Part shown: piece by piece, positions 19,301 through 28,238 of the stretch | Layout: each line of letters begins with the position of its first letter | How positions within the stretch are numbered: the stretch's first letter is position 1 | Virus record (IMG/VR): IMGVR_UViG_3300047328_000009 | Coordinates: 1-30,084 of that record | DNA length: 30,084 bases | Origin: a virus | Strand: one strand, 5' to 3' | The notes under the pieces: generated by a model | Databases searched by the model: none | Seen by the model: only the letters and a program-made list of their open reading frames with translations | Told to the model about the DNA's origin: nothing | Position numbers and translations under genes: made by a program

Positions 19301-19800
19301 TTGATGACCGTCGGATCATGCGGCGAGATCGAGGCCGACGGGTCGAGATCAATTCGAGCGATGATCTTCTGCTTGATGCCATCGACGCCGCCCATCCAGT
19401 TAATCAGCACCACCGGGCCATTATCGACCACATACTGCAGCGCCTTCTCGACAACCTCGCTCCCGACATCGATGCTCAACGGCTTGCCCTTCATCGCGCC
19501 GGCGGTCGCGTTGATGGCGTACCCGATCGCCTTCTCGAGCAGCTGGTCGACTCGCATCGTTGCAAGAATGGACGCCAGCTGCCCCGGAAGCTTTCGACAC
19601 AACCAGCCGAACGCCAGGACCACCAGCGGCATGACGAATTCGCCGATCGCCTTGATCCATTCGCCGATCGGGATCTCGACAGTTGTGTCGCTCTTCTCGA
19701 TGACGGTCTGCGCAAAGGCAGCCGCGATCGGCAGCAAGCCGGAAAAGAACAGTGCCGAGGCGAGCAACAGCACGCCCGCGGCAAGACGCAGGATCTTCAT
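19297..19800 (-). CDS. holin-like membrane protein (167 aa)
   Basis: ATG at 19800 has AAGGAAA upstream. The product has a signal-like hydrophobic start (LAAGVLLLASALFFSGLLPI), a second membrane helix (GEFVMPLVVLAFGWLCRKLP), then a long helical domain (EKAIGYAINATAGAMKGKPL). The layout of membrane helices plus an amphipathic domain recalls phage holins of the LLH type. It would permeabilise the inner membrane to release the endolysin encoded next to it. The holin label rests on layout and position, not on a strict motif. Confidence 0.6.
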   Translation of the reverse strand: MKILRLAAGVLLLASALFFSGLLPIAAAFAQTVIEKSDTTVEIPIGEWIKAIGEFVMPLVVLAFGWLCRKLPGQLASILATMRVDQLLEKAIGYAINATAGAMKGKPLSIDVGSEVVEKALQYVVDNGPVVLINWMGGVDGIKQKIIARIDLDPSASISPHDPTVIK

Positions 19801-19847
19801 ATCAGGGTTTCCTTATGTGGAAGCCGGGAACCGCCCGGCGCGGCAAT

Positions 19848-20375
19848 TCAGGCCTCGTTGACGGACAGGCCGCCGGTCGCCTTCAGGTGAATGCGACGGA
19901 CCTGCTCGGGCTCCGACATGCGCCAAGGGCAGCGCCTGGCGCCGAGTAGGCGAGACTTGGCAATGCGCTTCACCTTGACCGCATCGTCCTGGTTCGCGCC
20001 GAGCACATGAAAGGCGGTGGCGTCCTCGCCGACATAGACGCCGACATGCCCGCCCTTGCCCCGGGAAAAGACCAGGACGTCGCCGAGCATCGGGACCTTC
20101 GCCGGATTGCCCCAGGTCAGCCATGACCGAGCCCAGAGCGGGTTTGAGGGAATCTCCCAACCTGCCTGCAGGGCCACATAGCCCATGCCGAGCCCGCACC
20201 AGGGAATGCTGTCGGACCGGTAGACCTTCGCCATGCCGGTGCGCTCTGCCCAGGCCAGCAAGACCGGGTTGGACCTGGGCCCCGGGGTTTCGACAGTGCC
20301 GTAGATCTTCACGAACTCGACAAGGATCCTCGGCCCGGCCTCTTTGCCAAGCCAGGCGTACTGCTTCGGAAGCAT
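19848..20375 (-). CDS. endolysin of the TIGR02594/NlpC-CHAP type (175 aa)
   Basis: ATG at 20375 has AGGAGATATCA upstream. The sequence YRSDSIPWCGLGMGYVALQA contains the catalytic Cys, and KGGHVGVYVGED carries the catalytic His, as in cysteine peptidoglycan hydrolases of the TIGR02594 family. FHVLGANQDD and the C-terminal LGARRCPW are also typical. It should cut the peptide part of peptidoglycan at lysis. There is no signal peptide, so it needs a holin, which fits its neighbours. Confidence 0.85.
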   Translation of the reverse strand: MLPKQYAWLGKEAGPRILVEFVKIYGTVETPGPRSNPVLLAWAERTGMAKVYRSDSIPWCGLGMGYVALQAGWEIPSNPLWARSWLTWGNPAKVPMLGDVLVFSRGKGGHVGVYVGEDATAFHVLGANQDDAVKVKRIAKSRLLGARRCPWRMSEPEQVRRIHLKATGGLSVNEA

Positions 20376-20384
20376 TGATATCTC

Positions 20385-20756
20385 CTAGCTGCTTCGCCGC
20401 TTCGGCGGCTGCTGTTGCTCGACCAGGGTCGTCAGAACCTTGTCGATCCGCGAATTCATCGCGTGAATTTCGGACGTCAGCTTGCCCATGCTTTCAGTGA
20501 GCCGGCTCTCAACATCCCGAATGTAACCGGTGCGGGCGTACTCCTGCGCGACCTGCAGCTTGAACGCCGAAAGCTCGCCAGTTGCCGCCTGCAGGTCTTC
20601 CTCGAGAGCGGCGACCGCCTTAGCCGCATCAATCCGGATTGCCTCCATGCGGCCGGCGACAATCTTCCAGATGCCGATAAGAAGGCTCGCGACCACAGCA
20701 ATCTCAGCCGCGAACCATTGCACCTGTTCATAGGTGATTGCGCCGGTCATTAACAT
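20385..20756 (-). CDS. membrane-anchored coiled-coil protein (123 aa)
   Basis: GGAG four bases upstream supports ATG 20756; ATG 20750 is equally possible. One membrane helix (WFAAEIAVVASLLIGIWKIV) near the N-terminus is followed by a long coiled coil (ALEEDLQAATGELSAFKLQV, VESRLTESMGKLTSEIHAMN). The layout suits an i-spanin-like or holin-associated protein of the lysis module. No outer-membrane spanin partner with a lipobox is visible in the window. Confidence 0.6.
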   Translation of the reverse strand: MLMTGAITYEQVQWFAAEIAVVASLLIGIWKIVAGRMEAIRIDAAKAVAALEEDLQAATGELSAFKLQVAQEYARTGYIRDVESRLTESMGKLTSEIHAMNSRIDKVLTTLVEQQQPPKRRSS

Positions 20757-20768
20757 TTCGCTCCAGGC

Positions 20769-23700
20769 TCAAGGGGTGAGAGTGATGACGATCAAGCCGT
20801 TGCCGGCGGACTCGGTCGAGCCAATGTCCAGCGACGACGCGCCGTAGCCGACCCGTGCATGGGTGCGCCAGCAATGGCGGTTCGCGTTGTAGTCACTGTC
20901 GCCAGTGTTCGGCGGAACGCGCGAATTCGCGTAGCCATTCGAATCGGTCGCGGTGAAGGAAATCGTATGGGACACATAGCCGGGAAACGCCGTGTCGACG
21001 TACCCGGTGCCGCCGCGGCCGCCACGATCGCCGGCCACTGTGAAGGTGAGATTGGTGCCGCCGGTGTGGCCGCCGCCGCCGGCCGCCCTCGACACGGAAC
21101 TGGTATAGTTCCAATCGATGCCCGTCATTAGCGCGATGCCCGACCCCGACTGCCCGCCGGCCCAGGTCGTATGGTTTCCCGGGCTGCCGTCTGCGTCTTG
21201 GTGACCGGCACCACCACCGCCGGCGATACAAAGGGCCGTAGCGCGGGAGATCAGACCTCGAAACACGCCAGTCAGTCCGCCGCCGCTCCACCGGTTCGAG
21301 TCCGCCTGACCGGCGCCGCCGAAGCCGATGGTCTTGCTCGGATTGTACCGCTCGCCGCCGTCCCCGATGATGATCCAAAGCAGGTCGCCGACCTTCAGCT
21401 TACCGCTGGTTGAGTCTGCCGGGTCGACATCAAAGGTCGCGATCGTGTAGCCGCCCGGCCCTCCGAACGTGCCGCCCGCCAGGGAGTGCCCGCCGCCTGC
21501 GCCCCACATCTTGAACTCGATCTGCGAACAAGCAGGGATCACAAATGGGTAGTGCAGCCGGTTCATGCCGGCGCCGCCGATGATCTTGCTCAGGCCCCGA
21601 GTGTTGAGCGGGTCCATTTCGAGATCGTACATCCACCGCATTGTCGAGAATGCGGTTTCAATGCCGTAGGTGTTGGTCACCACGCCATTTCCGTCGCGCA
21701 GCACCTGGTAGATTTTGCCGTCGTCACGATACTCGATCTGGTTCGCGTTGCCGTCCTGGAAGGAGATCAGCTTCTCAGGAAGCAACTGCCCGGGTGCGAT
21801 CGGCGCCTGCCCCTGCTGGTACCAGGACGTCGAGCCGTTCCACCAGTTCGCATACATATACATCGAGGTCGGAGTCCGAACGTGGAACTGGCTGACGGCG
21901 GTCATGCGTAGGTTGTTGGCAGTGGTCCTGACCTCTTCGACCGATCCACGCCCCTGGTTGACAGCAAGCGCCAGCGGAATGCCGCCGATGAAGATCGGGG
22001 TATCTGACAGAATGGGCCGCTTGACGAAGGTTGCACCGCGACCCTGCAGGTCGGTGAACCTGCCGGCGTAAGCCTTGACCTCGCCGGCAGCATTAAGGCG
22101 CCAGCCGGCGACGGGCTCGCCGTCTGCATCCTCGGCAAAGTTGCCAGACCGGATCAGGTTGTTGGTGACGTCGATCAGCATCCCGCCAGGCGACGTGATC
22201 GTGCCCGCCGTGATCGAGCCGATATTTGCCGAGATCGCAGACAGGCTCGCCGCCACGATCCGCGCAGCGACCACCAGGTCGTCGGCCGGAACCCAGACGC
22301 CGCCGGCAACATAATAGACCTTCTTATCGGTCGTCAGCAGGACCACGAAGCCGTCATCGGCGACCGTCACGGCCGGCAGCGACGTCACCACCAGCGGACC
22401 AGCCGCACCAGGCGCAAGATCACCAGGCGCAACAGTCACCGAACTGCCCATGATGCCGCCGGTAGCACTCGCCGGATAGAACGCCGACTCGACGCCCTCC
22501 GCATTCATCGCCTTGATCCAATAGTACCGGTTCGCAGGCGCGGGCAGATCGGTGTGGATGAAGTAAGTCGAGCGCGCGATCGCAAGCAGGGAAGCGCCTG
22601 CGCGATCGTTGGTGTTCGCCACCCACACCTGCATCTGATCGAAATCCTCGGCCGGCGGGGTCCACGACAGCCGAATGGCCTTGAACACGGACGTGGTGGC
22701 AGACAGCGAGGTCGGCGGATCCGGAGCCTGGGTCGCATCGACGATCGTCGGCACCGGCGGAACCGTGAAAGTGCCGCCAGGCGCAGTGAAGGTCGAGGCA
22801 GCAGCCTGCCGCAGGACAAGCTCCCACTGATTGATGCCCACAAGCCGCTTCGTGACGATCGACATCACCATCGAGCCGGCGCCGCCGATGCTGTCCCGGT
22901 TGAACACACGAGTGATCCAGTCCCCAGGCTCGAGCCGGGTCGCCTTCGTCCCATAGACGCCGGTGTGGACCGCTTGCATGCGGCTCTGCTCCTGCACGAT
23001 TTTTCCGATGCGCCGCGCCTGATAGGGCTTCGTCACCATCGGCAGGTCGAGGTCTCGAGCAATGCGCTGATTTCCGTCCTGCGCCTCATACCCGGCATCG
23101 GTAAGAGGGGTGAGGACATCGCTCGACCAGGGCTGGTTCGGGTTCAGCCAAGAGACATGGACCGCATTGTAGATTTCGGCGAAAGGCTTCTTCTGCTTGA
23201 ACGCGAAAGGAGCGCCGGCGATCATGTCGTCATCGGTCAGGGTTGCGACAGACGAATAGGCCGCGCCGGCGATCACGCCGAATTGACCGACCCTCTCGAG
23301 ATCCTCGCCGGCCATCGCAGCATTGCACGCATCGAGCGCGATCCGGTGCTCGGCGTCATCATTCGAAATGAAGGACAGCCGATAGCGGGTCTCGGAGCCG
23401 CCGCCTTCGCTGACAACCTCATCGCAGATATTCGCCGCGGTCGTGTACTCCGCATGCAGCAGGTCATAGACCGGCACTCCGATGCCATGGATGCGGATCC
23501 CGTTGCGGTAGAAGCCGCGGCGGAAATTGTACGACGCCACGGCCGGATTGTCGGAGAACTCCCAGGTGGTCGGGTCGTTCCACCGATGCGCGCCGGTGCC
23601 GCCGTTGGTGGAGTCCTTGCGCCAGTCGTAGAGCTTCGCCCCCTCGATCTCCCAAAGCAGGTTCGGCACCTGGGTCGTGTTCTCGGAATCCGAATAGGCA

Positions 23701-24347
23701 TACCACCAGGACACATAGCAGACGCCCGCGCCGCGGTGGTTCGACGTCCAGGCGCCGATGCGCGCGCCGTTGCCATCCGACTCGGCCGCGATCAATTCGG
23801 TGTCGGCCGCCTGGGTCATCGTTCCGCGAAAGAACTTCACGCGGAACTTGCCGCCGAAGCCGTCAACCTCGTAGCGGGCCGCCTCGGTGCCGACGATCGC
23901 GATCGGAGTAAGGGTAGTGCGCACGCCGTCTACCCAAACCGCCTTCAGAGCATTGCACTCCCAATCCGCCAGCTGGTCGACGATCCACAGCTGCTTGTTC
24001 TTCTTGCTGTTGCCGCGCCAGTAAACCCGGCGACCGGCGACCGCCACAGTGCCGAAGGGAATGGTGCGATAGGCATCCGCCGTGAACCGCATTTCAGTGA
24101 CCGAGCCGCCCGACATTTTCGGCTTCTGGGTCAGCGCCTGCCCAAGCAAAGACAGGCCGACCGACGCAACGGTGCCGATCACGAAGTTGGTCACCGCCAC
24201 CGCCGTGGCGAAGTAGGCCGAGGTCTGGGCGATGCCGAGCCCGATCACGATCGTGGCCGAGATCGGATCAGCCGACGCGGCCGTCGACATGGCAAAGACG
24301 CCGGCGCAGGACAGCAGCGCCAGCTTCGTCAGCTTGATGAGCTTCAT
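20769..24347 (-). CDS. phage tail tip / host specificity protein (1192 aa)
   Basis: This is the central tail fibre protein of the GTA gp15/lambda gpJ-like group, forming the tail tip and contacting the host. The N-terminus (MKLIKLTKLALLSCAGVFAM, STAASA) looks like a Sec signal followed by hydrophobic helices at about 30-70, which is unusual for a virion protein. A central beta-rich tip domain follows. A fibronectin III-like domain lies around 541-640 (PPTSLSATTSVFKAIRLSWT). The C-terminus is glycine-rich (about 954-1115: GAGGGHSLAGGTFGGPGGY, GGGGAGH), perhaps a receptor-binding part. It overlaps the NlpC-like gene by ATGA. Confidence 0.85.
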   Translation of the reverse strand: MKLIKLTKLALLSCAGVFAMSTAASADPISATIVIGLGIAQTSAYFATAVAVTNFVIGTVASVGLSLLGQALTQKPKMSGGSVTEMRFTADAYRTIPFGTVAVAGRRVYWRGNSKKNKQLWIVDQLADWECNALKAVWVDGVRTTLTPIAIVGTEAARYEVDGFGGKFRVKFFRGTMTQAADTELIAAESDGNGARIGAWTSNHRGAGVCYVSWWYAYSDSENTTQVPNLLWEIEGAKLYDWRKDSTNGGTGAHRWNDPTTWEFSDNPAVASYNFRRGFYRNGIRIHGIGVPVYDLLHAEYTTAANICDEVVSEGGGSETRYRLSFISNDDAEHRIALDACNAAMAGEDLERVGQFGVIAGAAYSSVATLTDDDMIAGAPFAFKQKKPFAEIYNAVHVSWLNPNQPWSSDVLTPLTDAGYEAQDGNQRIARDLDLPMVTKPYQARRIGKIVQEQSRMQAVHTGVYGTKATRLEPGDWITRVFNRDSIGGAGSMVMSIVTKRLVGINQWELVLRQAAASTFTAPGGTFTVPPVPTIVDATQAPDPPTSLSATTSVFKAIRLSWTPPAEDFDQMQVWVANTNDRAGASLLAIARSTYFIHTDLPAPANRYYWIKAMNAEGVESAFYPASATGGIMGSSVTVAPGDLAPGAAGPLVVTSLPAVTVADDGFVVLLTTDKKVYYVAGGVWVPADDLVVAARIVAASLSAISANIGSITAGTITSPGGMLIDVTNNLIRSGNFAEDADGEPVAGWRLNAAGEVKAYAGRFTDLQGRGATFVKRPILSDTPIFIGGIPLALAVNQGRGSVEEVRTTANNLRMTAVSQFHVRTPTSMYMYANWWNGSTSWYQQGQAPIAPGQLLPEKLISFQDGNANQIEYRDDGKIYQVLRDGNGVVTNTYGIETAFSTMRWMYDLEMDPLNTRGLSKIIGGAGMNRLHYPFVIPACSQIEFKMWGAGGGHSLAGGTFGGPGGYTIATFDVDPADSTSGKLKVGDLLWIIIGDGGERYNPSKTIGFGGAGQADSNRWSGGGLTGVFRGLISRATALCIAGGGGAGHQDADGSPGNHTTWAGGQSGSGIALMTGIDWNYTSSVSRAAGGGGHTGGTNLTFTVAGDRGGRGGTGYVDTAFPGYVSHTISFTATDSNGYANSRVPPNTGDSDYNANRHCWRTHARVGYGASSLDIGSTESAGNGLIVITLTP

Positions 24348-24748
24348 ACCCGGAAGGCCCTCGATACTTGCGCCGGCGCGATATGCACCAGGCCGTCCTC
24401 AGTTTTGCCGGCCCAGGTCGGGCCGACACACACAACCGCGCTCTGGATCCCGCCGGGCTGCACCAGGATGCCGACGTCGCCCCGCTGCGCCAGGGACACC
24501 GGCACCGGGTCGAGGTACATCATGAACGCATTCTCAAGCTCGCGAGCGCCGAGGTCGCGCAGAACCCGCCGCGCCTCTTTCGCATCGGCATAAGCAGGAA
24601 GATCGGAGACGATCGGAGATCCGCGAACCGCCTTGATGCACGCCAGCGCGAAGCCCAGGCAATCGGTGCGACCCCAGGCAAAGGGGAGAGCATCCCAGAA
24701 CGCAACCGTCGACAGCAGCCGCTCTGGCCAATCCACCACGCGCCTCAT
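24344..24748 (-). CDS. DUF6950/NlpC-like tail-tip peptidase protein (134 aa)
   Basis: The product has PFAWGRTDCLGFALACI near residue 22, the Cys helix of NlpC/P60 folds, QRGDVGILV with a beta turn before the usual His position, and a terminal SRAFRV. It resembles DUF6950 proteins placed just before the tip protein in GTA-like tails. It probably helps cell-wall penetration during infection. The expected His is not obvious (only VHIAP near 120), so activity is uncertain. Four-base overlaps join it to both neighbours. Confidence 0.75.
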   Translation of the reverse strand: MRRVVDWPERLLSTVAFWDALPFAWGRTDCLGFALACIKAVRGSPIVSDLPAYADAKEARRVLRDLGARELENAFMMYLDPVPVSLAQRGDVGILVQPGGIQSAVVCVGPTWAGKTEDGLVHIAPAQVSRAFRV

Positions 24749-25365
24749 AGCGCAGGCCTCGAGCCGCCGCCCGGCGAGTAGCGATTGTCCAGCTTCGCTC
24801 CGAAGGGCATCTGGACGGTGCCGACGATGCCGGTGAACTCAAAGAACCTGTCGTTTGCCGACACCAGGCGCTGCTCGGCATCGCAGGACTTAGCCCAGCC
24901 GCGCCGAGTGTGGTTGACCGACCAAGACTCGGCGGTGCCGCGGAGATACCGGTCTCCGCCTTCGCCATAGAGCCCGACATCGGACATGAGGCCGCGACGG
25001 AAGGGCACCGGATTCCCAGCCATTGCCCTGGTCTCCGGGTCGAACCACGCCATGTACACGGTGATCGGCCGAAGATGGTAGCCCTCCGCAAAGAAGGTCG
25101 CCAGGACGTCAGCCGTCAAGCCGGCGTCAGGATTGGTCCGGAGAGTGACGGTAAAGGGATTGCTCTCGGTGCCGGTGCTTTCCTGGCCGAAGTCGAACTC
25201 CAGGAACTGCGCGCCGCCGTTGAAGGTGATCGAATTCCAGGTCAGCGGACCGTTGCCCTGCCAGAAGCCATAGAGCCCCGACACCAGGTCGAATAGCACC
25301 ATGAGCCGTTGCACCTGACTCTCGGCCGCGATCTGGGTCGCGGTGGCTGCGTCGACGGATTTCAT
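24745..25365 (-). CDS. DUF2163-like tail protein (206 aa)
   Basis: ATG at 25365 is chosen because the product then starts MKSVDAATATQIAAESQVQR; upstream sequence belongs to the next gene. It includes LVSGLYGFWQGNGPLTWNSI, a beta-rich centre, and CDAEQRLVSANDRFFEFTG. These features and the position fit the DUF2163 or related hub protein of siphovirus and GTA tails, linking the distal tail to the tip. No enzymatic motif. Two bases separate it from the upstream stop. Confidence 0.7.
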   Translation of the reverse strand: MKSVDAATATQIAAESQVQRLMVLFDLVSGLYGFWQGNGPLTWNSITFNGGAQFLEFDFGQESTGTESNPFTVTLRTNPDAGLTADVLATFFAEGYHLRPITVYMAWFDPETRAMAGNPVPFRRGLMSDVGLYGEGGDRYLRGTAESWSVNHTRRGWAKSCDAEQRLVSANDRFFEFTGIVGTVQMPFGAKLDNRYSPGGGSRPAL

Positions 25366-25367
25366 GG

Positions 25368-26048
25368 TCAGACCTTCGAAGCGCCGCCGAAGGACGCGGC
25401 GGTGGGGTTGAGCGAATGCGACGCGGACCACCGGTCCTTGTCCGGAACGAACTCGCCGAGCCCCCTGATGAAGTTTGCGACGCCGCCGGCGAACACGGTC
25501 GTGTTGATAAAGGGCTCGACCAGTAGCGCGAGGATCTGCCCGGTGCCGTCGGCGGTCGCGGACTCGGTGACGCGGTGCAGCGAGTAGCGATTAGGGCTGC
25601 CCGCCTTGAACAAGCCCACCATGTCGCCGACCAGGACCTGGAAGCCGACAGGGAGCCGCGACGCGCCAGCCGAGGACATGGCGATCGTCCGCACATCCGG
25701 AAAGGACGTGATCGAGGCGGTGCCGTTGAACGCGCCACCACCGGCCCGGGTCAGCGCCAGGACCTGCGACTCGAGGGCATAAGCGCCAGGCCAGAACGCC
25801 TTCGGGTGATGAGCAAGGAACGTCCGGCCGCCGCCGCGCATCGACTCCCACCAGGCGGACAGTTCGTTCTTTTCCGCGAGCGTGAGAGCGCCGGTCTGCC
25901 AGGTCAGGTCCCAGAAAGGATCGGCGACATCGGTGACGGTCATGGCGCCGCCGCGGGTTCGGGATCCCGAGGTCTGCCAACTGAGGACCAGGTCGCCGTC
26001 GGCCGCCTGCGCGAAGGCCGGCAGCGATCGAGGGTAGGTGATCGGCAT
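25368..26048 (-). CDS. distal tail protein-like (226 aa)
   Basis: The 226-aa product begins MPITYPRSLPAFAQAADGDL and has beta-rich sequence with RGGGRTFLAHHPKAFWPGAY, then LPVGFQVLVGDMVGLFKAGS. Its size, all-beta look and place just after the tape measure match the DUF2460/Dit-type proteins that form the first ring of the distal tail. I do not see a decisive motif. It may instead be a second hub protein. Confidence 0.6.
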   Translation of the reverse strand: MPITYPRSLPAFAQAADGDLVLSWQTSGSRTRGGAMTVTDVADPFWDLTWQTGALTLAEKNELSAWWESMRGGGRTFLAHHPKAFWPGAYALESQVLALTRAGGGAFNGTASITSFPDVRTIAMSSAGASRLPVGFQVLVGDMVGLFKAGSPNRYSLHRVTESATADGTGQILALLVEPFINTTVFAGGVANFIRGLGEFVPDKDRWSASHSLNPTAASFGGASKV

Positions 26049-26049
26049 G

Positions 26050-27558
26050 TTAGATTTTTCCTCCCACGCGAGCCTGCCGGATCATGCCCGGCAGCTTGCG
26101 ATTGAACTCCGCATCCCGACGGTCGAGCTCCGAGCGCAGCCGCTGCTCGACGCCGGCGTCCGCGCCTCGAGCGTCGATCTGGTAGACCGGAGAAAACACC
26201 ATCGCCCCGCCGCCGCTGACTGGCTCGATGCTGGCCGGACCCTTGACGATCTCGAGGCCCGCCTCGCCGGCGATGCCCCATTCGCCAGCGCCAAGATGGC
26301 CGCCCTCGGCATAGAAACCGCCAAAGCCGCCGAGCCCCATCGCCCCGCCAAAGCTGGTGCCGGCCTGACCGAGCAAGCTGATAAGGCCGCTCTTCAGCAG
26401 CTGCGCAGCAATATCCGCAAGATCAGCGATGATCGAGCCGGCCATGTTGTGCCAAGCATCCTTGAAGGACATCGTGCCAGCCGCCAGACCGGCAACGGAT
26501 TCGGCAAGGCTGTCGGCAATGGTGTTCGCCAGATCGACCGCGGCGGTGTTCGCCTCCTGGAGCTCCACGGTCAGATCCGAGACGTCGAGCCCATTCCCGC
26601 GCAGATCGTAGCCGGTGACGTCGCTGCCCTCTTGCAGAGGGTTTTCACTGGTGCCGGACATCCAAGACGGCGGCTTCGTTCCACTGCTGCTGCCGCCGGT
26701 CTTGCCCGCCTTCTTTTCCTCCTCCGGCATCTTGGTAACGACAACCGGAACAGACTTTGTGTTGGCCGGGGTCCTGATGCCGCTCAACGGATCGAAGCCG
26801 AGCTCTTCATCGGTGGTGCCGTAGATAAACTCCTGACCCTTGCGGCGGAGCTCCATGAAGGCACTGCCCAGGGTGTCGACGCCCTGGACCGTGCCGACGA
26901 TCATCTTCTGCCAGTAAGCAGCGATGCGGTCCGCCACGATGTTGTACTGCGTCTCGAGCTCTTGGAGCCGAGCGACCTCGGCATCGGACATGCGCTCGCC
27001 GGCTGCCACCATGTCGGTGCTCATGTCGTCGAACGCCTGGCTGCCGCCGCGCAGAGCCTCTACCAATTCGCGGCCGATGCGATCGCCGAGGACCTTGGTC
27101 GCAATCGACAGCTGCTCGGCCGGGTTCTTCGCGTTTTTCAGAAGGTCCATGAAGGTCTGAATGACCGCATTGACCTCCATGCCCTGCGCCTTCAGCCCAT
27201 TGGCTGCAAAGAGCTTAGACAGGTTAGAACCGGCTTCGACCGACTGCTCGGCGATCGACTGCAGGCCGCGGGCCATCGCCTCCGAGGTCGAGCCCGACGC
27301 GACTGACAGCTTGTTGTAGACCTGGATCTGCTCGGCCGTGACGCCGATCGCCTCGGCGAGGTCGCCCATCGCCGCAACCTGCTTGATCGCCTGCACGCCG
27401 AGGTTCGCCAGCATGCCGACGCCGATGCCGCCGGCAAAGCCCTTCAGGGAATTCGACAGACCAACCAGGCCTGACTGCGCGCGGGCGATGCCGGCAGAAA
27501 ACTCGGCCGTGTCGAGCCCGAGCCGAGCATTCAGGTTGCCAATGGTAGCTGCGGTCAA
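26050..27558 (-). CDS. tail tape measure protein (502 aa)
   Basis: TTG at 27558 is supported by AGAGAGG upstream and a TTGA overlap with the chaperone frame. The product has a helical N-terminal domain (NLNARLGLDTAEFSAGIARA), hydrophobic segments (SLKGFAGGIGVGMLANLGVQ) and a Gly-rich C-terminal domain, as in tape-measure proteins. The 502 residues would correspond to a short tail of roughly 75 nm at 0.15 nm per residue. It is placed after the chaperone genes, the usual order. Confidence 0.85.
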   Translation of the reverse strand: MTAATIGNLNARLGLDTAEFSAGIARAQSGLVGLSNSLKGFAGGIGVGMLANLGVQAIKQVAAMGDLAEAIGVTAEQIQVYNKLSVASGSTSEAMARGLQSIAEQSVEAGSNLSKLFAANGLKAQGMEVNAVIQTFMDLLKNAKNPAEQLSIATKVLGDRIGRELVEALRGGSQAFDDMSTDMVAAGERMSDAEVARLQELETQYNIVADRIAAYWQKMIVGTVQGVDTLGSAFMELRRKGQEFIYGTTDEELGFDPLSGIRTPANTKSVPVVVTKMPEEEKKAGKTGGSSSGTKPPSWMSGTSENPLQEGSDVTGYDLRGNGLDVSDLTVELQEANTAAVDLANTIADSLAESVAGLAAGTMSFKDAWHNMAGSIIADLADIAAQLLKSGLISLLGQAGTSFGGAMGLGGFGGFYAEGGHLGAGEWGIAGEAGLEIVKGPASIEPVSGGGAMVFSPVYQIDARGADAGVEQRLRSELDRRDAEFNRKLPGMIRQARVGGKI

Positions 27559-27905
27559 TGGAGCCTCTCTAGCTGTTCAGGATCCCCGCCGAAGGCGAGA
27601 AACATGCATTTCATGATCGCCAACTGCTCTTCGGCCGTCTGCGGCTTCGCCGGAGGCTTGGCAGCGTCCTTCAGAAGATCCTTGTGGGTCTTCGGAAACG
27701 ACTTCGCCTCGACCCGACCAAGGTAGGCGATCGTCCAGGCGTGCCAGGCCAGGTCGCCGTGCCCGCGCTTGAGACGCTTCACCATGGCGGTCATTTCGTG
27801 CTTCAGGGCTGCAGGGGTGATCTCCCAGAAGCGGTCAGGATCGCCGCCAACCTCAATCCATCGGGACTGAAGGCCGAGCCAGTCCCAGCCCGGCGCGGCG
27901 TCTAA
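27555..27905 (-). CDS. tail assembly chaperone extension made by -1 frameshift (116 aa)
   Basis: This frame continues the 109-aa chaperone. From 27905 the -1 frame reads LDAAPGWDWLGLQSRWIEVG, then GDPDRFWEITPAALKHEMTA and to the stop at 27555. The FWEITP segment matches the second part of known tail chaperones. The frame has an ATG at 27794 only in the middle of this conserved sequence, so starting there would lose it. The fused product would be 225 aa, like lambda gpG-T. It helps tape-measure folding and is absent from the virion. Confidence 0.75.
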   Translation of the reverse strand, partial: LDAAPGWDWLGLQSRWIEVGGDPDRFWEITPAALKHEMTAMVKRLKRGHGDLAWHAWTIAYLGRVEAKSFPKTHKDLLKDAAKPPAKPQTAEEQLAIMKCMFLAFGGDPEQLERLH

Positions 27906-28231
27906 GGGTTTTGCGGCGCGCCCTCGGCCTTCTGTTCCGGCTTGGGAATCGCCAGGTTGAGCGCCTCGATGACGATGCCAAAGGCGTTCTTGTGCCCCAG
28001 AAGGTCCATCAAATCGCCGGCCTCATCATAGGTCAGCCCGGGGTGCTTGCGCAGCAAGCCGGCCCAGAACAGATGCAGCATCACATCCAGGGAATCGAGG
28101 TTGAGCAGCATGCGCTCGATCTTCATCCCGGTCCCGCGCTCGGCCCGGGCAAGAGGCCCAGAACCGAGGCGGAGAGTGTAGCTCTTCCCGGCGACCTCGA
28201 AGGAGACGTCGCCAACTAGCGGATTGCCCAT
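27902..28231 (-). CDS. tail assembly chaperone (109 aa)
   Basis: ATG at 28231. The product (FEVAGKSYTLRLGSGPLARA, LDSLDVMLHLFWAGLLRKHP, then MDLLGHKNAFGIVIEALNLA) is a GTA-type tail assembly chaperone (TAC). It acts together with the frameshift extension to guide the tape measure and tube. It ends at TAG 27902, one base after a slippery AAACCCT. Adjacent to the tail tube gene. Confidence 0.85.
   Translation of the reverse strand: MGNPLVGDVSFEVAGKSYTLRLGSGPLARAERGTGMKIERMLLNLDSLDVMLHLFWAGLLRKHPGLTYDEAGDLMDLLGHKNAFGIVIEALNLAIPKPEQKAEGAPQNP
27905..27911 (-). promoter_or_regulatory. -1 ribosomal frameshift heptamer
   Basis: AAACCCT (X XXY YYZ in the zero frame: A AAC CCT) lies directly before the TAG stop. 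A slip to AAA CCC continues in the -1 frame without a stop for 116 codons. The site is in the same position as the G/GT shift in lambda-type phages. No downstream pseudoknot was worked out by eye. Confidence 0.75.
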
Positions 28232-28238
28232 GGCGCTA

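Noticed and set aside
20769-24347. Diversity-generating retroelement acting on the tail tip
   Set aside because: No reverse transcriptase gene and no template repeat of the C-terminal region were seen in the window.
22554-24593. 679-aa open frame antisense to the tail tip gene
   Set aside because: It mirrors the codon pattern of the - strand gene in GC-rich DNA, lacks any domain and has no operon context.
26038-27306. 422-aa open frame antisense to the tape measure gene
   Set aside because: A shadow of the tape measure reading frame; the - strand protein has clear tail features.
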